Shown piece by piece: positions 1-7,959 of a stretch of 64,000 bases of DNA. A program made the translations under genes and the position numbers. This stretch comes from Streptomyces hayashii (GTDB taxonomy: Bacteria > Actinomycetota > Actinomycetes > Streptomycetales > Streptomycetaceae), in assembly GCF_024539815.1 (NCBI RefSeq), contig NZ_JAHHIU010000078.1:124001-188000 (forward strand). Direction: 5' to 3'. Below the pieces are notes generated by a model. That model was not told the DNA's origin. It ran no database searches and saw only the letters and a program-made list of their open reading frames with translations. Each line of letters begins with the position of its first letter. Position 1 is the first letter of the stretch.

Positions 1-2
1 CG

Positions 3-764
3 TCTCTGGGGGGCAGCGGGGTCTACTCCATGGCCCTGCTCGCCGACGCACTTCACGAGGCCATCACCGCCCAGAGGTTTGCCGCCTTCCAGCCTGACTC
101 CGTGGCCCTCTCCGTGCACGGCTCCGACCTCGTCAGTCTCCTGCCGCAGGCGGAAGCGCAACACTGGGCCCGCCGCCTGCTGCACCCGCTGATGCGCGAC
201 GAGACGCAGTGGGAGTCCATGCGCGAAACCCTTCCGGCCGCCCTCGCCTACCCATACACGGTGGCCGCCCGCCGACTGCGCCTGCACCGCAACACGGTCA
301 TGCGCCGCGCCTCACGAGCCGCCGAACTCCTACGCATGGACTTCACGTCCATAAGCGACCGCATAGCCGTCGCCCTGGCCATGGAACTGGTCACGCAACG
401 AGAGGGTTCCGCCTCTCCGCGGCTGGCCGGTGCGGAACCGCCCTCCTTGGCGCGGCTGTTGGACACTCCCCAGGTACACGCCTGGGCACAGACCTTGGTC
501 AGACCGGTCCAGGCAGACCGGCGTGACCTCCAGTCCACGGCGCTCGCCTGGCTCACCTTCGACACGCACGTCGAGCCGGCAGCCCGCGCGCTCGGTCTCT
601 CCGAGGTCACAGTGCGTTCCCATCTGCGGGCCGTGGAGAACCACATGCAGCGCGATCTCGCCACCCTCGCGGGCGTACGCGATCTGCAGTTCTCACTTCA
701 TGTCGTCACGGGCCAGCCTGATCTGCCCTCAGATCAGCAAGGACTGTCTGTCGTTGCCTGCTGA
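3..764 (+). CDS. PucR/CdaR-type helix-turn-helix regulator, 3' part
   Basis: Likely the C-terminal part of a DNA-binding regulator. The frame is open to the window edge (codons from position 3); the first ATG in the window is at 30 and has no ribosome site, so the true start probably lies upstream. From that ATG, residues about 72-112 form a PucR-type C-terminal HTH (AARRLRLHRNTVMRRASRAA), and a second HTH-like unit follows near residues 175-215 (ALGLSEVTVRSHLRAVE). Two HTH units in tandem recall Streptomyces PucR-like regulators. No sugar-diacid sensor domain is visible in this part. It converges on the ligase gene downstream. The family is fairly clear; the target is unknown. Confidence 0.6.
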   Translation, partial: SLGGSGVYSMALLADALHEAITAQRFAAFQPDSVALSVHGSDLVSLLPQAEAQHWARRLLHPLMRDETQWESMRETLPAALAYPYTVAARRLRLHRNTVMRRASRAAELLRMDFTSISDRIAVALAMELVTQREGSASPRLAGAEPPSLARLLDTPQVHAWAQTLVRPVQADRRDLQSTALAWLTFDTHVEPAARALGLSEVTVRSHLRAVENHMQRDLATLAGVRDLQFSLHVVTGQPDLPSDQQGLSVVAC

Positions 765-816
765 GCGCCTCGGCGTCACAGAACTCGGCGTGAGAGAGAC
801 CCCTCCTTTTTCTTCC

Positions 817-1803
817 TCATGTGGCCGGCCTTCGCAGCGCGTCGAGGGGCGGCACGTCTTCGACGGCCATGTCCGCACGCACCCGCACAAAGCGCACAGG
901 GTGGCGCAGACGGCCGCGGGCGTCCCGGGAGACATCCACGCTGATCTCGACGACGGTCTCCGGAACGACCAGAGACACCTGCAGTTTCTCCCGTGATCCC
1001 CAGCCGGCGGAGAAAGACCATCCGGCCCACGGGTGATCCGCTACCGGGCGCAAGAGACCCCCCATGATCTGAGCCTGAACTCCCGGCAAGGCGCTCGTGC
1101 GTCCCGCATACTGCAGTCGTCCGTCGAAGTCGTGCCGGCCGAGCAGCAGTGTCCGGGGACGGTGGGGCGCCCCGGTGACCGCACCGACGATCATCTCCAG
1201 GGTGTCGCGCACCCGGAACTTCCGCCAGGAGCGTTCTCCTGGCCGATAGCTTTCGCCGCCGTCCTTGAACACGCAGCCTTCCACGCCGGCCACGGACCAG
1301 GCCAGCCACCCTCGGGCCACTTCGGCATCGTTTGTTGACGGGCACAACGTCCACGGCGCAGCCAGCCCCTCCCGCTGGAACAGGGTTTCGAGTGCCCGCC
1401 GTCTCTCGACGTATGAGCGTTCGCGCAGGCTCTGGCCCTCGACGTGGAGCAGGTCGAACACGACGTAGTGGGCCGGCTGGGCAGCCGCGGCCTGCTGAGC
1501 GACGGCGCCCCGGCGGTGCAACCGCTGCGTGAGCCGCCCGAACGCGAGCCTGTTCTCCTCCCACACGACCAATTCGCCGTCGAAGACGACGGAAAAGGGC
1601 AACCGCCGAAGGGCTGAGGTGATCTCCGGAAAGGCCGCGGATAGATCACTGCCCGTGCGCGAGCGCAGCACCGTAGGACCGGTAGCATCGTGTGCCGCGA
1701 ACGCCCGGAAGCCATCCCATTTCGGTTCGGCAAACCAGTTCAAGGGAAGTGCAAACGTCTCGACGGGATTCGCCAGCATTGGCTCGGAGGGAAGGTCGAT
1801 CAC
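817..1803 (-). CDS. ATP-dependent DNA ligase
   Basis: Joins nicks in DNA through a ligase-AMP intermediate. Of 328 residues, motif I is EPKWDGFR with the nucleotidyl lysine at about residue 28, motif III is FDGELVVW, motif IV is EGCVFKDG and motif V is WRKFRV. An OB-fold-like C-terminus follows (about 215-320). The length fits the small LigC / LigD-ligase-domain type found beside the NAD-dependent LigA in actinobacteria. No polymerase or Ku gene adjoins, so an end-joining role cannot be argued from context. The start is GTG at 1803 with no clear Shine-Dalgarno; M9 is an alternative. Convergent with the PucR-type gene. Confidence 0.85.
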   Translation of the reverse strand: MIDLPSEPMLANPVETFALPLNWFAEPKWDGFRAFAAHDATGPTVLRSRTGSDLSAAFPEITSALRRLPFSVVFDGELVVWEENRLAFGRLTQRLHRRGAVAQQAAAAQPAHYVVFDLLHVEGQSLRERSYVERRRALETLFQREGLAAPWTLCPSTNDAEVARGWLAWSVAGVEGCVFKDGGESYRPGERSWRKFRVRDTLEMIVGAVTGAPHRPRTLLLGRHDFDGRLQYAGRTSALPGVQAQIMGGLLRPVADHPWAGWSFSAGWGSREKLQVSLVVPETVVEISVDVSRDARGRLRHPVRFVRVRADMAVEDVPPLDALRRPAT

Positions 1804-2306
1804 ATCGGAGGGCTACCACAAACGCCTCGCGGGACGAAGGAAGACACGAGGAAAAACGGCTCGTCAGTATGGGGTTAGATCACCTTCCACGCCACCGCAA
1901 GAGACCACCGGGAAATGTCTCCTTATCGACCAACCTGCCGTTCGTGGCGTGGTGTTCAGGATGGGGCGGAAGTTTGCCAAGTGATAGACGAGCTACGCGT
2001 GGGGCCTGAAAGTGTGCAACCCCGACACCCCTGTCATGAGGAAGGTGCACTTCCGCGCCGGCATGTAGCCCACTGGTGCAATACCGACAGGTGTCAACGG
2101 CCAGTTTGTGCACCGGCGAAATGGCATCGCCACGCGCATATGCCTAGCGTTGCCGATGCAAGCCCGGCCAACCATGAGGCGAGTGAGGCTCAAGCCGAAA
2201 CTGCCCACGGGGAAGCCGACAAAGCCCGCGGCGGTGAACCGCTGCACGCACCAGGAGGCGGGCGCTGAAAGGTGGTTGGAGCCACCGCATATGAAGGAGC
2301 GCACCG
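1804..2306. other. 500-nt gap without a recognised gene
   Basis: Between the divergent ligase and the gene at 2307. Open frames here show no protein-like composition and no good ribosome sites. It probably carries promoters for the two flanking genes, but I see no convincing -10/-35 pair. Confidence 0.4.
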
Positions 2307-2825
2307 ATGATCCACCCCCACCCCGAAGCGTCCAACTCTGACGAGTTCAAAGGTTTCGATGAAGCCCGGCGCATCATGTGGTGCCATGAAGCTCGTGCCC
2401 GCGTGTACGAACGGTTCGAGCAGACGAGCTTCATCGGTGACACGAACGTTGCAGCGGTCCACGTCGACAACACCACCAGGGCAGACCGTGTGTTCCTCGT
2501 GGCTTTCGACAAGGCCGGCCAGCAGGTCGGCGTCGACACGCTCTACATCGACGAGCCGAATCAACACCTCGGCATCGCGCCCGAGTTCGACCACGATTTC
2601 ACCGGCATGGACGTCGTTCCGGACTCTCAGCTTGACCAGTCCATCTCTCGCGAGAACGGCTGGGTCGTCAACCTGAAGGTACTGCGCGAGTACGACCCCT
2701 TGGCCGATCGCCGGGCCACGCAGCGTGCGGTGTTCCTGGCGCATCTGCAGGACATGATGAAGAACGGTGATGTCCGCGGATTCCTGTTTGGCCGGGGTGA
2801 GTCCGACGACACCGATGCGGCGTGA
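2307..2825 (+). CDS. hypothetical protein, 172 aa
   Basis: Unrecognised. It starts at an ATG with a good AAGGAG site 8 nt upstream and ends just before a strong hairpin, so it is a free-standing gene. The protein is soluble and acidic (many Asp/Glu near the C-terminus), with no membrane segment or known motif. Residues 20-35 (RIMWCHEARARVYERF) are helical. It lies just left of the tRNA-like fragment and hairpins that may mark the edge of the conjugative element. Confidence 0.6.
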   Translation: MIHPHPEASNSDEFKGFDEARRIMWCHEARARVYERFEQTSFIGDTNVAAVHVDNTTRADRVFLVAFDKAGQQVGVDTLYIDEPNQHLGIAPEFDHDFTGMDVVPDSQLDQSISRENGWVVNLKVLREYDPLADRRATQRAVFLAHLQDMMKNGDVRGFLFGRGESDDTDAA

Positions 2826-2845
2826 GAGACCACGACCTCGTGCCT

Positions 2846-2887
2846 CAGACGACCCCCGCCGGCAGCCTGGCCTGCGGGGGTCGTCTG
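2846..2887 (+). terminator. Hairpin terminator after the 172-aa gene
   Basis: Arms CAGACGACCCCC and GGGGGTCGTCTG pair perfectly around an inner, imperfect GC-rich stem. No long T tract, as is usual in Streptomyces. Confidence 0.75.
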
Positions 2888-2931
2888 ATCTCTGACGCTG
2901 TTACGAGTGCTGCGTTTCGCAACAGGGGAGG

Positions 2932-2965
2932 GGATCAGCACAGCTGATCCGGGTCTCGAACCCAG
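2932..2965 (-). other. tRNA T-arm-like fragment next to a palindrome
   Basis: Read on the minus strand, 2949-2965 is CTGGG-TTCGAGA-CCCGG, which fits a tRNA T stem and loop (one G-T pair). No acceptor, D or anticodon arm can be folded from the flanks, so this is not a working tRNA. It adjoins the palindrome GGATCAGC-ACA-GCTGATCC (2932-2950). It could be an attachment-site remnant of an element that integrates into a tRNA 3' end, or chance. Confidence 0.3.
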
Positions 2966-2994
2966 GCCGAGTGCTTTGCGGGGAGACATGCCGT

Positions 2995-3014
2995 GGACCG
3001 GCTAACGCCGGTCC
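2995..3014. terminator. Short hairpin with TAAC loop
   Basis: GGACCGGC-TAAC-GCCGGTCC, eight perfect pairs. It precedes the weak gene at 3031, so it may be a terminator or a repeat-type hairpin. A similar TAAC-loop hairpin occurs at 13413-13434. Confidence 0.4.
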
Positions 3015-3030
3015 CGGGTGACGCCTCGCG

Positions 3031-3384
3031 GTGAGCTCTACGAGGCCCACGCAGTTCGTCTTCGACACCGTCGACCAGAACCTTCCCCCCGACCTCGAGC
3101 AGCGACTGGGCGGCAGAGCCCAGGACCGAAGCATGACCGCCTCCGCCGATTCCGGGCTCCCGCTGGACGACGTCTTCGATCTGAGCACAGCGCTCGATCT
3201 CGTCGATGCGAAGATCGAGCTGCTCAGCGAGTACAAGCTCAAATACCCGCAGGACTACACGCCGGGTGGCCCGGTCCATGAACGACGAGGTCGAGCAGCT
3301 GCACCAGCTGCGCACGCGCCTGATGGACCTGCGGGCCCGCCGGGAAGCAGAGTCCTCCGCCCTGAGAAGACGACGATGCCCTGA
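3031..3384 (+). CDS. hypothetical protein, uncertain frame (possible frameshift)
   Basis: Unrecognised and uncertain. The N-terminal part (to about residue 80) looks protein-like (FDLSTALDLVDAKIELLSEY), but after about 3275 the likelier coding frame is the one opening with ATG 3278 (MNDEVEQLHQLRTRLMDLRA). Either two short overlapping genes or one frameshifted gene is present. GTG 3031 has a poor ribosome site; ATG 3133 is an alternative. The product would be small and helical. The frame ends inside the hairpin at 3375-3408. Confidence 0.35.
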   Translation: MSSTRPTQFVFDTVDQNLPPDLEQRLGGRAQDRSMTASADSGLPLDDVFDLSTALDLVDAKIELLSEYKLKYPQDYTPGGPVHERRGRAAAPAAHAPDGPAGPPGSRVLRPEKTTMP

Positions 3385-3408
3385 CCGCCTCGTGGCCGTC
3401 AGGGCATC
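3375..3408. terminator. Bidirectional hairpin between convergent genes
   Basis: GATGCCCTGAC and GTCAGGGCATC, eleven perfect pairs with a 12-nt loop. It lies downstream of the minus-strand LysM gene and at the end of the plus-strand small gene. Confidence 0.65.
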
Positions 3409-3449
3409 GAATCAGGCTCGGTACGCGGCAGTGCCGCCCTGCCGGGTCG

Positions 3450-4007
3450 TCACACCGGCGGGATGAGCAGCGAGGCCCCCGCGTAGATGAGATCCGGATT
3501 CTGGATCTTGTTCGTCTCGACCAGGATGCCGATCGGCATCCCCGTCGTCCCCGAGATCGCGGTGAGCGTATCGCCTGGCTTGATGGTGTACGGCTTCGCC
3601 TTCGGCGCGGGCTTCGCCTCGGCCGGTGCACCCGATCCGTTGGGCTTGTCCTCGTCGCCGCGACCCGGCGTCGGATCCTGACTCGCCCCGTTCTCGTCCT
3701 GCTTCCCCGTGCCGCCCTCGCTCGGCTGCTGGGCGCTGCCGCCTCCGGCGTTCTTCTCGCCGGGATTCACCGGTGCCTCGACCGGGGCGTGATTGCCCTG
3801 CAGTGCCTGGATGAAGCCGCCGTCGGACGTCGCGAGCTGCGTCAGGCCCCATCCGGCGAAGAGCGCCGCTCCGCCCACCATGACGCTGGCGGCGATGACG
3901 GGTCCGTTGCCGAAGCCCATCGGGCCGGCGTGACTCCCGGCAGCTGCTCTCGTCTGCGCCGACGGCTTCGACGTCGTCCCCACTGGCCTCTGAATCGTAG
4001 CCGTCAT
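3450..4007 (-). CDS. Membrane-anchored LysM-domain protein
   Basis: Probably binds peptidoglycan from a membrane anchor. From ATG 4007 (185 aa) the order is a short Thr/Ala-rich cytoplasmic part, one membrane helix at about residues 34-56 (VIAASVMVGGAALFAGWGL), a long Gly/Pro/Glu linker, and a C-terminal LysM at about 138-185 (YTIKPGDTLTAISGTTGMPI). An in-frame ATG at 4046 would add 13 residues, but 4007 has the better-placed AGAGGAG. The gene has its own upstream box (4090-4111), shared with other genes of the element, and ends at a hairpin. A part in local wall remodelling for conjugation is an inference from context. Confidence 0.75.
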   Translation of the reverse strand: MTATIQRPVGTTSKPSAQTRAAAGSHAGPMGFGNGPVIAASVMVGGAALFAGWGLTQLATSDGGFIQALQGNHAPVEAPVNPGEKNAGGGSAQQPSEGGTGKQDENGASQDPTPGRGDEDKPNGSGAPAEAKPAPKAKPYTIKPGDTLTAISGTTGMPIGILVETNKIQNPDLIYAGASLLIPPV

Positions 4008-4089
4008 CCCTGTCCCGACTCCTCTGCGAATAGCACGCACAATCATTCATGTCCGGCATTGGCATTCTACTCATAGTCGAACTGAAGTT

Positions 4090-4111
4090 GATAGAATAAG
4101 GGATTGGATGG
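4090..4111 (-). promoter_or_regulatory. Recurrent element box upstream of the LysM gene
   Basis: On the minus strand CCATCCAATCCCTTATTC, matching the CCATTCAATGCCCTTAT form seen at 29448 and 48984, about 85-105 nt from the start at 4007. The AT-rich stretch TCGACTATGAGTAGAAT lies between box and gene. The divergent gene at 4192 shares this region and carries TACTCATAG on its own strand (4068-4076). Confidence 0.5.
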
Positions 4112-4191
4112 CAGTCCGAATCCTGTCCGATAGCCCCCCAATGGACCCCTGAGTCACCGACCGCCAGACCGAACGAAGGAACCGCATCACC

Positions 4192-5118
4192 ATGGCCAAC
4201 TACTCCATCTCCGCCAGCCAGATCACCGAGGGCAAGAACGTCTTCATCCGCGGGAAGCTCGGCTTCGCCGTACTCGCCCGCCTCATCGAAGGCGCGGAGC
4301 TCGTTGCCAGCGACCAGCGCAAGACGAAGAACGGGATGAGCCCCGTCGGCAAGCCGCACACCACCGCGACGATCATTCACGCCGAGGTCCAGTTCGCCGA
4401 TCCGAACAACCCCACCCTCGAAGAGCAGTTCGTCTCCGAGCGCCGCTACGACTCCCCGAAGCGGCCCGAAACCGGACCCAACTACTCCATCGACTCCAAG
4501 GGCAGCACCCTGCCGGTCATCGCGATCCCTTCTCCGAAGGGCGACGGCACCTACGACCAGGACGAGTCCGGTCAGGAGCTCGCGCAGGGCCTCGACGTCA
4601 CGCTCGTGCTGCGCACCTACAAGCCGAAGAACTTCAACAACCGAGGCCTGGCCCTCGAGCAGGTGATCGTCCACGAGGCGCCGCGCTACTACAAGGCCGG
4701 CGGCATCGACCAGGCTGAGCTGGCTGCGCGTGGCATCGTGCTCAACGGCACGCCGCGTCCCGTTCAGGCCACTCCTGCCAGCGCTGCCCCTGCCGCCGCC
4801 GTCCCGGTGGCGACGGAGGTCGAGGACGGCCTGTCCTTCCCGGCCCCCCAGCCGGCGTCCGCACCTGTGGCCGTGGCCGCGCAGGCTCCCGTTCAGGCTC
4901 AGGCCCCGGCGACCGCCGTGGCTGCGCCCGTCGCTGCGGCTCCTGCTCCGGCCGCGGCTCCTGCCCAGCAGGAGACCCTGGAGCAGAAGCTCGCGCGCCT
5001 TGAGGCCGAGAACGCCTCCCTCAAGGACGCCGGTTCGGCCGTGGGCTCGCCCGTGGCCACCGACCCCTGGAACGGCTCCGGCCTGGCCCAGCAGGCGGGG
5101 ATCACCTACCAGGGCTGA
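4192..5118 (+). CDS. hypothetical protein, 308 aa, Ala/Pro-rich linker and short coiled coil
   Basis: Unrecognised. Residues 1-175 form a mixed beta/alpha globular domain (NVFIRGKLGFAVLARLIEGA near 14-33). Residues about 180-260 are Ala/Pro/Val-rich and disordered. Residues about 262-280 form a short coiled coil (LEQKLARLEAENASLKD), and the tail ends DPWNGSGLAQQAG. Domain, flexible linker and conserved tip resemble single-strand binding proteins in layout only; I see no proof of that fold. The ATG is 12 nt downstream of GAAGGAA. The gene is single, with a strong terminator, and precedes an AEP-like primase, so a replication role is possible. Confidence 0.7.
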   Translation: MANYSISASQITEGKNVFIRGKLGFAVLARLIEGAELVASDQRKTKNGMSPVGKPHTTATIIHAEVQFADPNNPTLEEQFVSERRYDSPKRPETGPNYSIDSKGSTLPVIAIPSPKGDGTYDQDESGQELAQGLDVTLVLRTYKPKNFNNRGLALEQVIVHEAPRYYKAGGIDQAELAARGIVLNGTPRPVQATPASAAPAAAVPVATEVEDGLSFPAPQPASAPVAVAAQAPVQAQAPATAVAAPVAAAPAPAAAPAQQETLEQKLARLEAENASLKDAGSAVGSPVATDPWNGSGLAQQAGITYQG

Positions 5119-5138
5119 TCCACGCTGACCCTCGATGA

Positions 5139-5173
5139 GACCCCCGTACTCGCATCCGTGCGGTACGGGGGTC
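5139..5173 (+). terminator. Strong terminator after the 308-aa gene
   Basis: GACCCCCGTAC and GTACGGGGGTC, eleven perfect pairs, followed by CTGTCTTTCTCTT. Confidence 0.85.
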
Positions 5174-5225
5174 CTGTCTTTCTCTTCCCCTCCTGACGCC
5201 TCCGACCGAAAGCGTGCGTCCCACG

Positions 5226-6272
5226 ATGACTCCAGCCGACCCCCATGCCTGGTTCCCGCAGTTCTACGGCAACCCCGCGATCCGCACTCTCGCCAGTGCC
5301 TGTCGGTGGACCATCTCCGGACAGATCGGGGAAGAGACCCCCGACAATCCCACCAAGCCGCCGAAGCGCAAGGCCCCGATCGACGTACGGCACCTGCTCG
5401 CCGGCTGCACGTCCAGCTGCAAGCACGCCAGCCCACTACGCGGAGCCTTCGCCCTGGACGAGACCTGCCTGCTCACCCTCGACGAACTCACCGCGGCGAT
5501 ACCGAACGCCGCGAACACCGCCTTCTACCTCCAGGCCCAGACTGACGGGCTGCTCGTCCTCGACATCGAGGCCGACTGCCCGCCAGGAGTGGCCACAGAC
5601 CTGCTGCGGCTGCCGGGCATCCTCTACTCGGAGCTGTCGATGTCCGGCCAGGGCTTCCATCTCGTCATGCCGCTGCCGAAGAACTTCCACGACTTCCCTG
5701 TAGCCGCCGGCAAGCGCGTCCTGCGTGAGGAACACGGCTGGTACGAGCTGCTCCTGGACCACTGGTCGACCTTCACCCGCCAGCCGGTGCCCGATCGCAT
5801 CGTCGCTCACGTCAACACAGCAACTAATGTGCCGGCCTTCGCCTCCATCGAGGACCTCTACGCGCAGCTGGCCGTGAACGCCAGCGAGAGCTCCGGTGCT
5901 TCAGCATCAGCTGTCGACACCACCGAGGACATGCCCGACATCCCGTACTCGCAGGCGATCGTCGAGCAGGCCCTGGCCAGTGCACGCCATCAGCTCCGGG
6001 ATCCCGGCGACTTCAACCACGACATGTCCCGCTGGGAATTCTCGGTTCTCGCCTCGCTCTACGGCTGGATGCGGACGCAACTGCGCGCCTACAGCGCCCT
6101 CGGCGTCGAGTACTCGACGGGCGACACCGCGTGGTTGCTCTACAAGGCGGCGGTCGATGTCATCCCTGCACGCCCCAAGCACCGCGAGCGGCGCAACGGC
6201 CGGCCCTTCCTCCTCGACCGGGCGGCTGCGCTCGTGGCCGACCGCGAGGCCCGTTCCTCGTCGACCAACTGA
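5226..6272 (+). CDS. AEP-like primase/polymerase domain protein
   Basis: Likely an archaeo-eukaryotic-type primase (prim-pol) that makes primers for replication of the element. From ATG 5226 (348 aa), the metal-binding motif is VLDIE (D113, E115) and the second motif is SGQGFHLVMP (S140-H145), matching the hhDxD/E and sGxGxH pattern of bifunctional primase-polymerase N-terminal domains. A helical C-terminal part (about 240-345) could be a PriCT-like or regulatory region. No helicase is fused to it; the SF1 helicase at 13649 or the AAA+ proteins may supply that function. GTG 5214 is an alternative start; neither has a strong ribosome site. Family call moderate, enzymatic activity untested. Confidence 0.6.
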   Translation: MTPADPHAWFPQFYGNPAIRTLASACRWTISGQIGEETPDNPTKPPKRKAPIDVRHLLAGCTSSCKHASPLRGAFALDETCLLTLDELTAAIPNAANTAFYLQAQTDGLLVLDIEADCPPGVATDLLRLPGILYSELSMSGQGFHLVMPLPKNFHDFPVAAGKRVLREEHGWYELLLDHWSTFTRQPVPDRIVAHVNTATNVPAFASIEDLYAQLAVNASESSGASASAVDTTEDMPDIPYSQAIVEQALASARHQLRDPGDFNHDMSRWEFSVLASLYGWMRTQLRAYSALGVEYSTGDTAWLLYKAAVDVIPARPKHRERRNGRPFLLDRAAALVADREARSSSTN

Positions 6273-6609
6273 CGCTCTGTGCCTGTTCCTGCTGCTGCTT
6301 CTGCTCCTGATTCATCTGCTGCCTCCGGCAACGGGGGTGGGGTGGGTGACGGGTGCTGCGGCGGGGCCGGGCACAGGTGGAGGACAGTGCTGGATCGCGC
6401 GGAGCGCGATCGGGTGGCGATGTGCAGCGGGGCTCCATCGCCACCAATGGCGGGAGTGCAGGTCTCCGTCAGGCTCCGACGGCGCGGCCCGCGCCACAGG
6501 ACCCTTCACGGCCTATGCAGCCTCGGCGACGCCGAGAGCAGCAGCGCCGTCCTCCGACATCTCTTGGCTTTCTCTCTCTTCCTCGCCCACGCACAGAAAA
6601 GACGTCGAC
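6273..6609. other. 337-nt gap with a palindromic hairpin
   Basis: No gene seen. It begins with a CTG/CTT-rich low-complexity stretch (6281-6330) and holds the perfect palindrome GATCGCGC-GGA-GCGCGATC (6393-6411), which may end the primase transcript or bind a regulator. Confidence 0.4.
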
Positions 6610-7851
6610 ATGAAGTTCAACGACACCCTGACGACCCTCATCAAGCAGTCCCTTGAGGTCGGCGCGACGCCCGCTCTCATGGGCGAACCCGGCATCGGCA
6701 AGTCCAGCTTCGTCGAGGACCTGGCCTACTCCATGGGCACGCAGGCATTCACGCTGCCGTGCAACCAGCTCGCCGACAAAGCAGACCTCACCGGTGCGCG
6801 CCTGGTGCCGTACACCAAGGACGACGGCACGCAGAGCTACAAGCAGGTCTTTTACCCGCACCAGGTGATCCAGGAGTGCATCGACTACGCCGAGAAGAAC
6901 CCGCGCGAGTGGCCGATCCTCTTCCTCGACGAGATCAACCGCACCACCTCCGACGTCACCTCCGGCGCGCTGACCCTGGTCACGCTCCGCCGCATGGGGT
7001 ACGTCGACCTGCCCAAGAACGTCCGCATCGTCGTGGCCGGCAACGACAGGGGCAACGTCACCTCGCTCGACGAGGCAAGCCTGTCCCGCTTCGCGATCTT
7101 TCACGTCGAGCCCGACGCCGCCACCCTCATGTCCGTCCTCGGCGACAACATGAACCCCTGGGTGAAGACGGTGCTCACGCAAGCCCCCGGGCTCGTCTTC
7201 CAGAAGTCGACGCCCGAGGCCATCGTCGCCGACGGCCAGGACGACGACGACAACGGCAACGTCACGATGGCCGATCTGTTCGACGGCGGCGAGGAGATGA
7301 ACCAGCTCACCACGCCGCGCACCATCGACAACCTGTCGAAGTGGCTCAACGCGGCCGACCCGCAGCAGCTGGCGCAGTATCTGGCCACCCCGATCCAGAT
7401 CGGCGACCGCGAGACCTCGCTGCTGAACGAGGCCATCGAGGCCTACGTCGGGGACACCATGTTCACCACGCAGCTCGTGGCCACCATCGCCCAGGACCTG
7501 GCGAGCAACGTCGGCGGCGTGCAGCAGAACCGGGTGAACGTCCCGAAGCCGAACTGCTACCAGAGCTTGAAGGCCGCAGCGACCATGACCGACATGGCCG
7601 CGGTCATCGCGACGCTGACCGACAACGAGAAGTCCGGGTCGCTGCTGTACGCGCTCAAGGAGAGCAAGGACAACGCGCGCCTCATCGAGCAGCTGGCCCA
7701 GGCCATCACCCAGATCGAGCCGGAGCACACCCGCACGCTCATCGAGATGGTGACCAGCCAGCAGATCGACCGCCAGAACCTCGAGGCCTTCATGGAGATC
7801 GACGCTCCGATCGTCAACCAGGCCAAGCCGGTCCTCTCGGCCTTCCTCTGA
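6610..7851 (+). CDS. MoxR-family AAA+ ATPase
   Basis: A chaperone-like AAA+ ATPase that probably remodels a target together with the VWA protein encoded next. In 413 residues: Walker A GEPGIGKS (K31), Walker B ILFLDEINR (D107, E108), a sensor-like VVAGNDRGN and an arginine-finger region LSRFAIF, then a helical C-terminal part. MoxR-type ATPases typically pair with VWA proteins, as RavA does with ViaA. ATG 6610 is preceded by AAAAG; the frame is open far upstream but that part is not protein-like. A long-loop hairpin separates it from the VWA gene. Confidence 0.85.
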   Translation: MKFNDTLTTLIKQSLEVGATPALMGEPGIGKSSFVEDLAYSMGTQAFTLPCNQLADKADLTGARLVPYTKDDGTQSYKQVFYPHQVIQECIDYAEKNPREWPILFLDEINRTTSDVTSGALTLVTLRRMGYVDLPKNVRIVVAGNDRGNVTSLDEASLSRFAIFHVEPDAATLMSVLGDNMNPWVKTVLTQAPGLVFQKSTPEAIVADGQDDDDNGNVTMADLFDGGEEMNQLTTPRTIDNLSKWLNAADPQQLAQYLATPIQIGDRETSLLNEAIEAYVGDTMFTTQLVATIAQDLASNVGGVQQNRVNVPKPNCYQSLKAAATMTDMAAVIATLTDNEKSGSLLYALKESKDNARLIEQLAQAITQIEPEHTRTLIEMVTSQQIDRQNLEAFMEIDAPIVNQAKPVLSAFL

Positions 7852-7862
7852 TCGCTCGCTCA

Positions 7863-7915
7863 CCGGTGGTGGGGACTACTGCGGTGCAGTCCTTGCTGCA
7901 ACTCCCCACCACCGG
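7863..7915 (+). terminator. Hairpin between the MoxR and VWA genes
   Basis: CCGGTGGTGGGGA and TCCCCACCACCGG, thirteen perfect pairs around a 27-nt loop. Confidence 0.6.
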
Positions 7916-7959
7916 CGGCGTTCTGCCGCTGCCTTGTCCTCAGAAGGAGACCACGACCC

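Noticed and set aside
2932..3014. Complete tRNA gene on the minus strand
   Set aside because: Only a T-arm can be folded; no matching acceptor, D or anticodon stems in the flanking 100 nt.
5896..6609. Long upstream extension of the MoxR frame
   Set aside because: It overlaps the primase gene and then a low-complexity gap; the residues are Ser/Arg/Pro-rich shadow translation.
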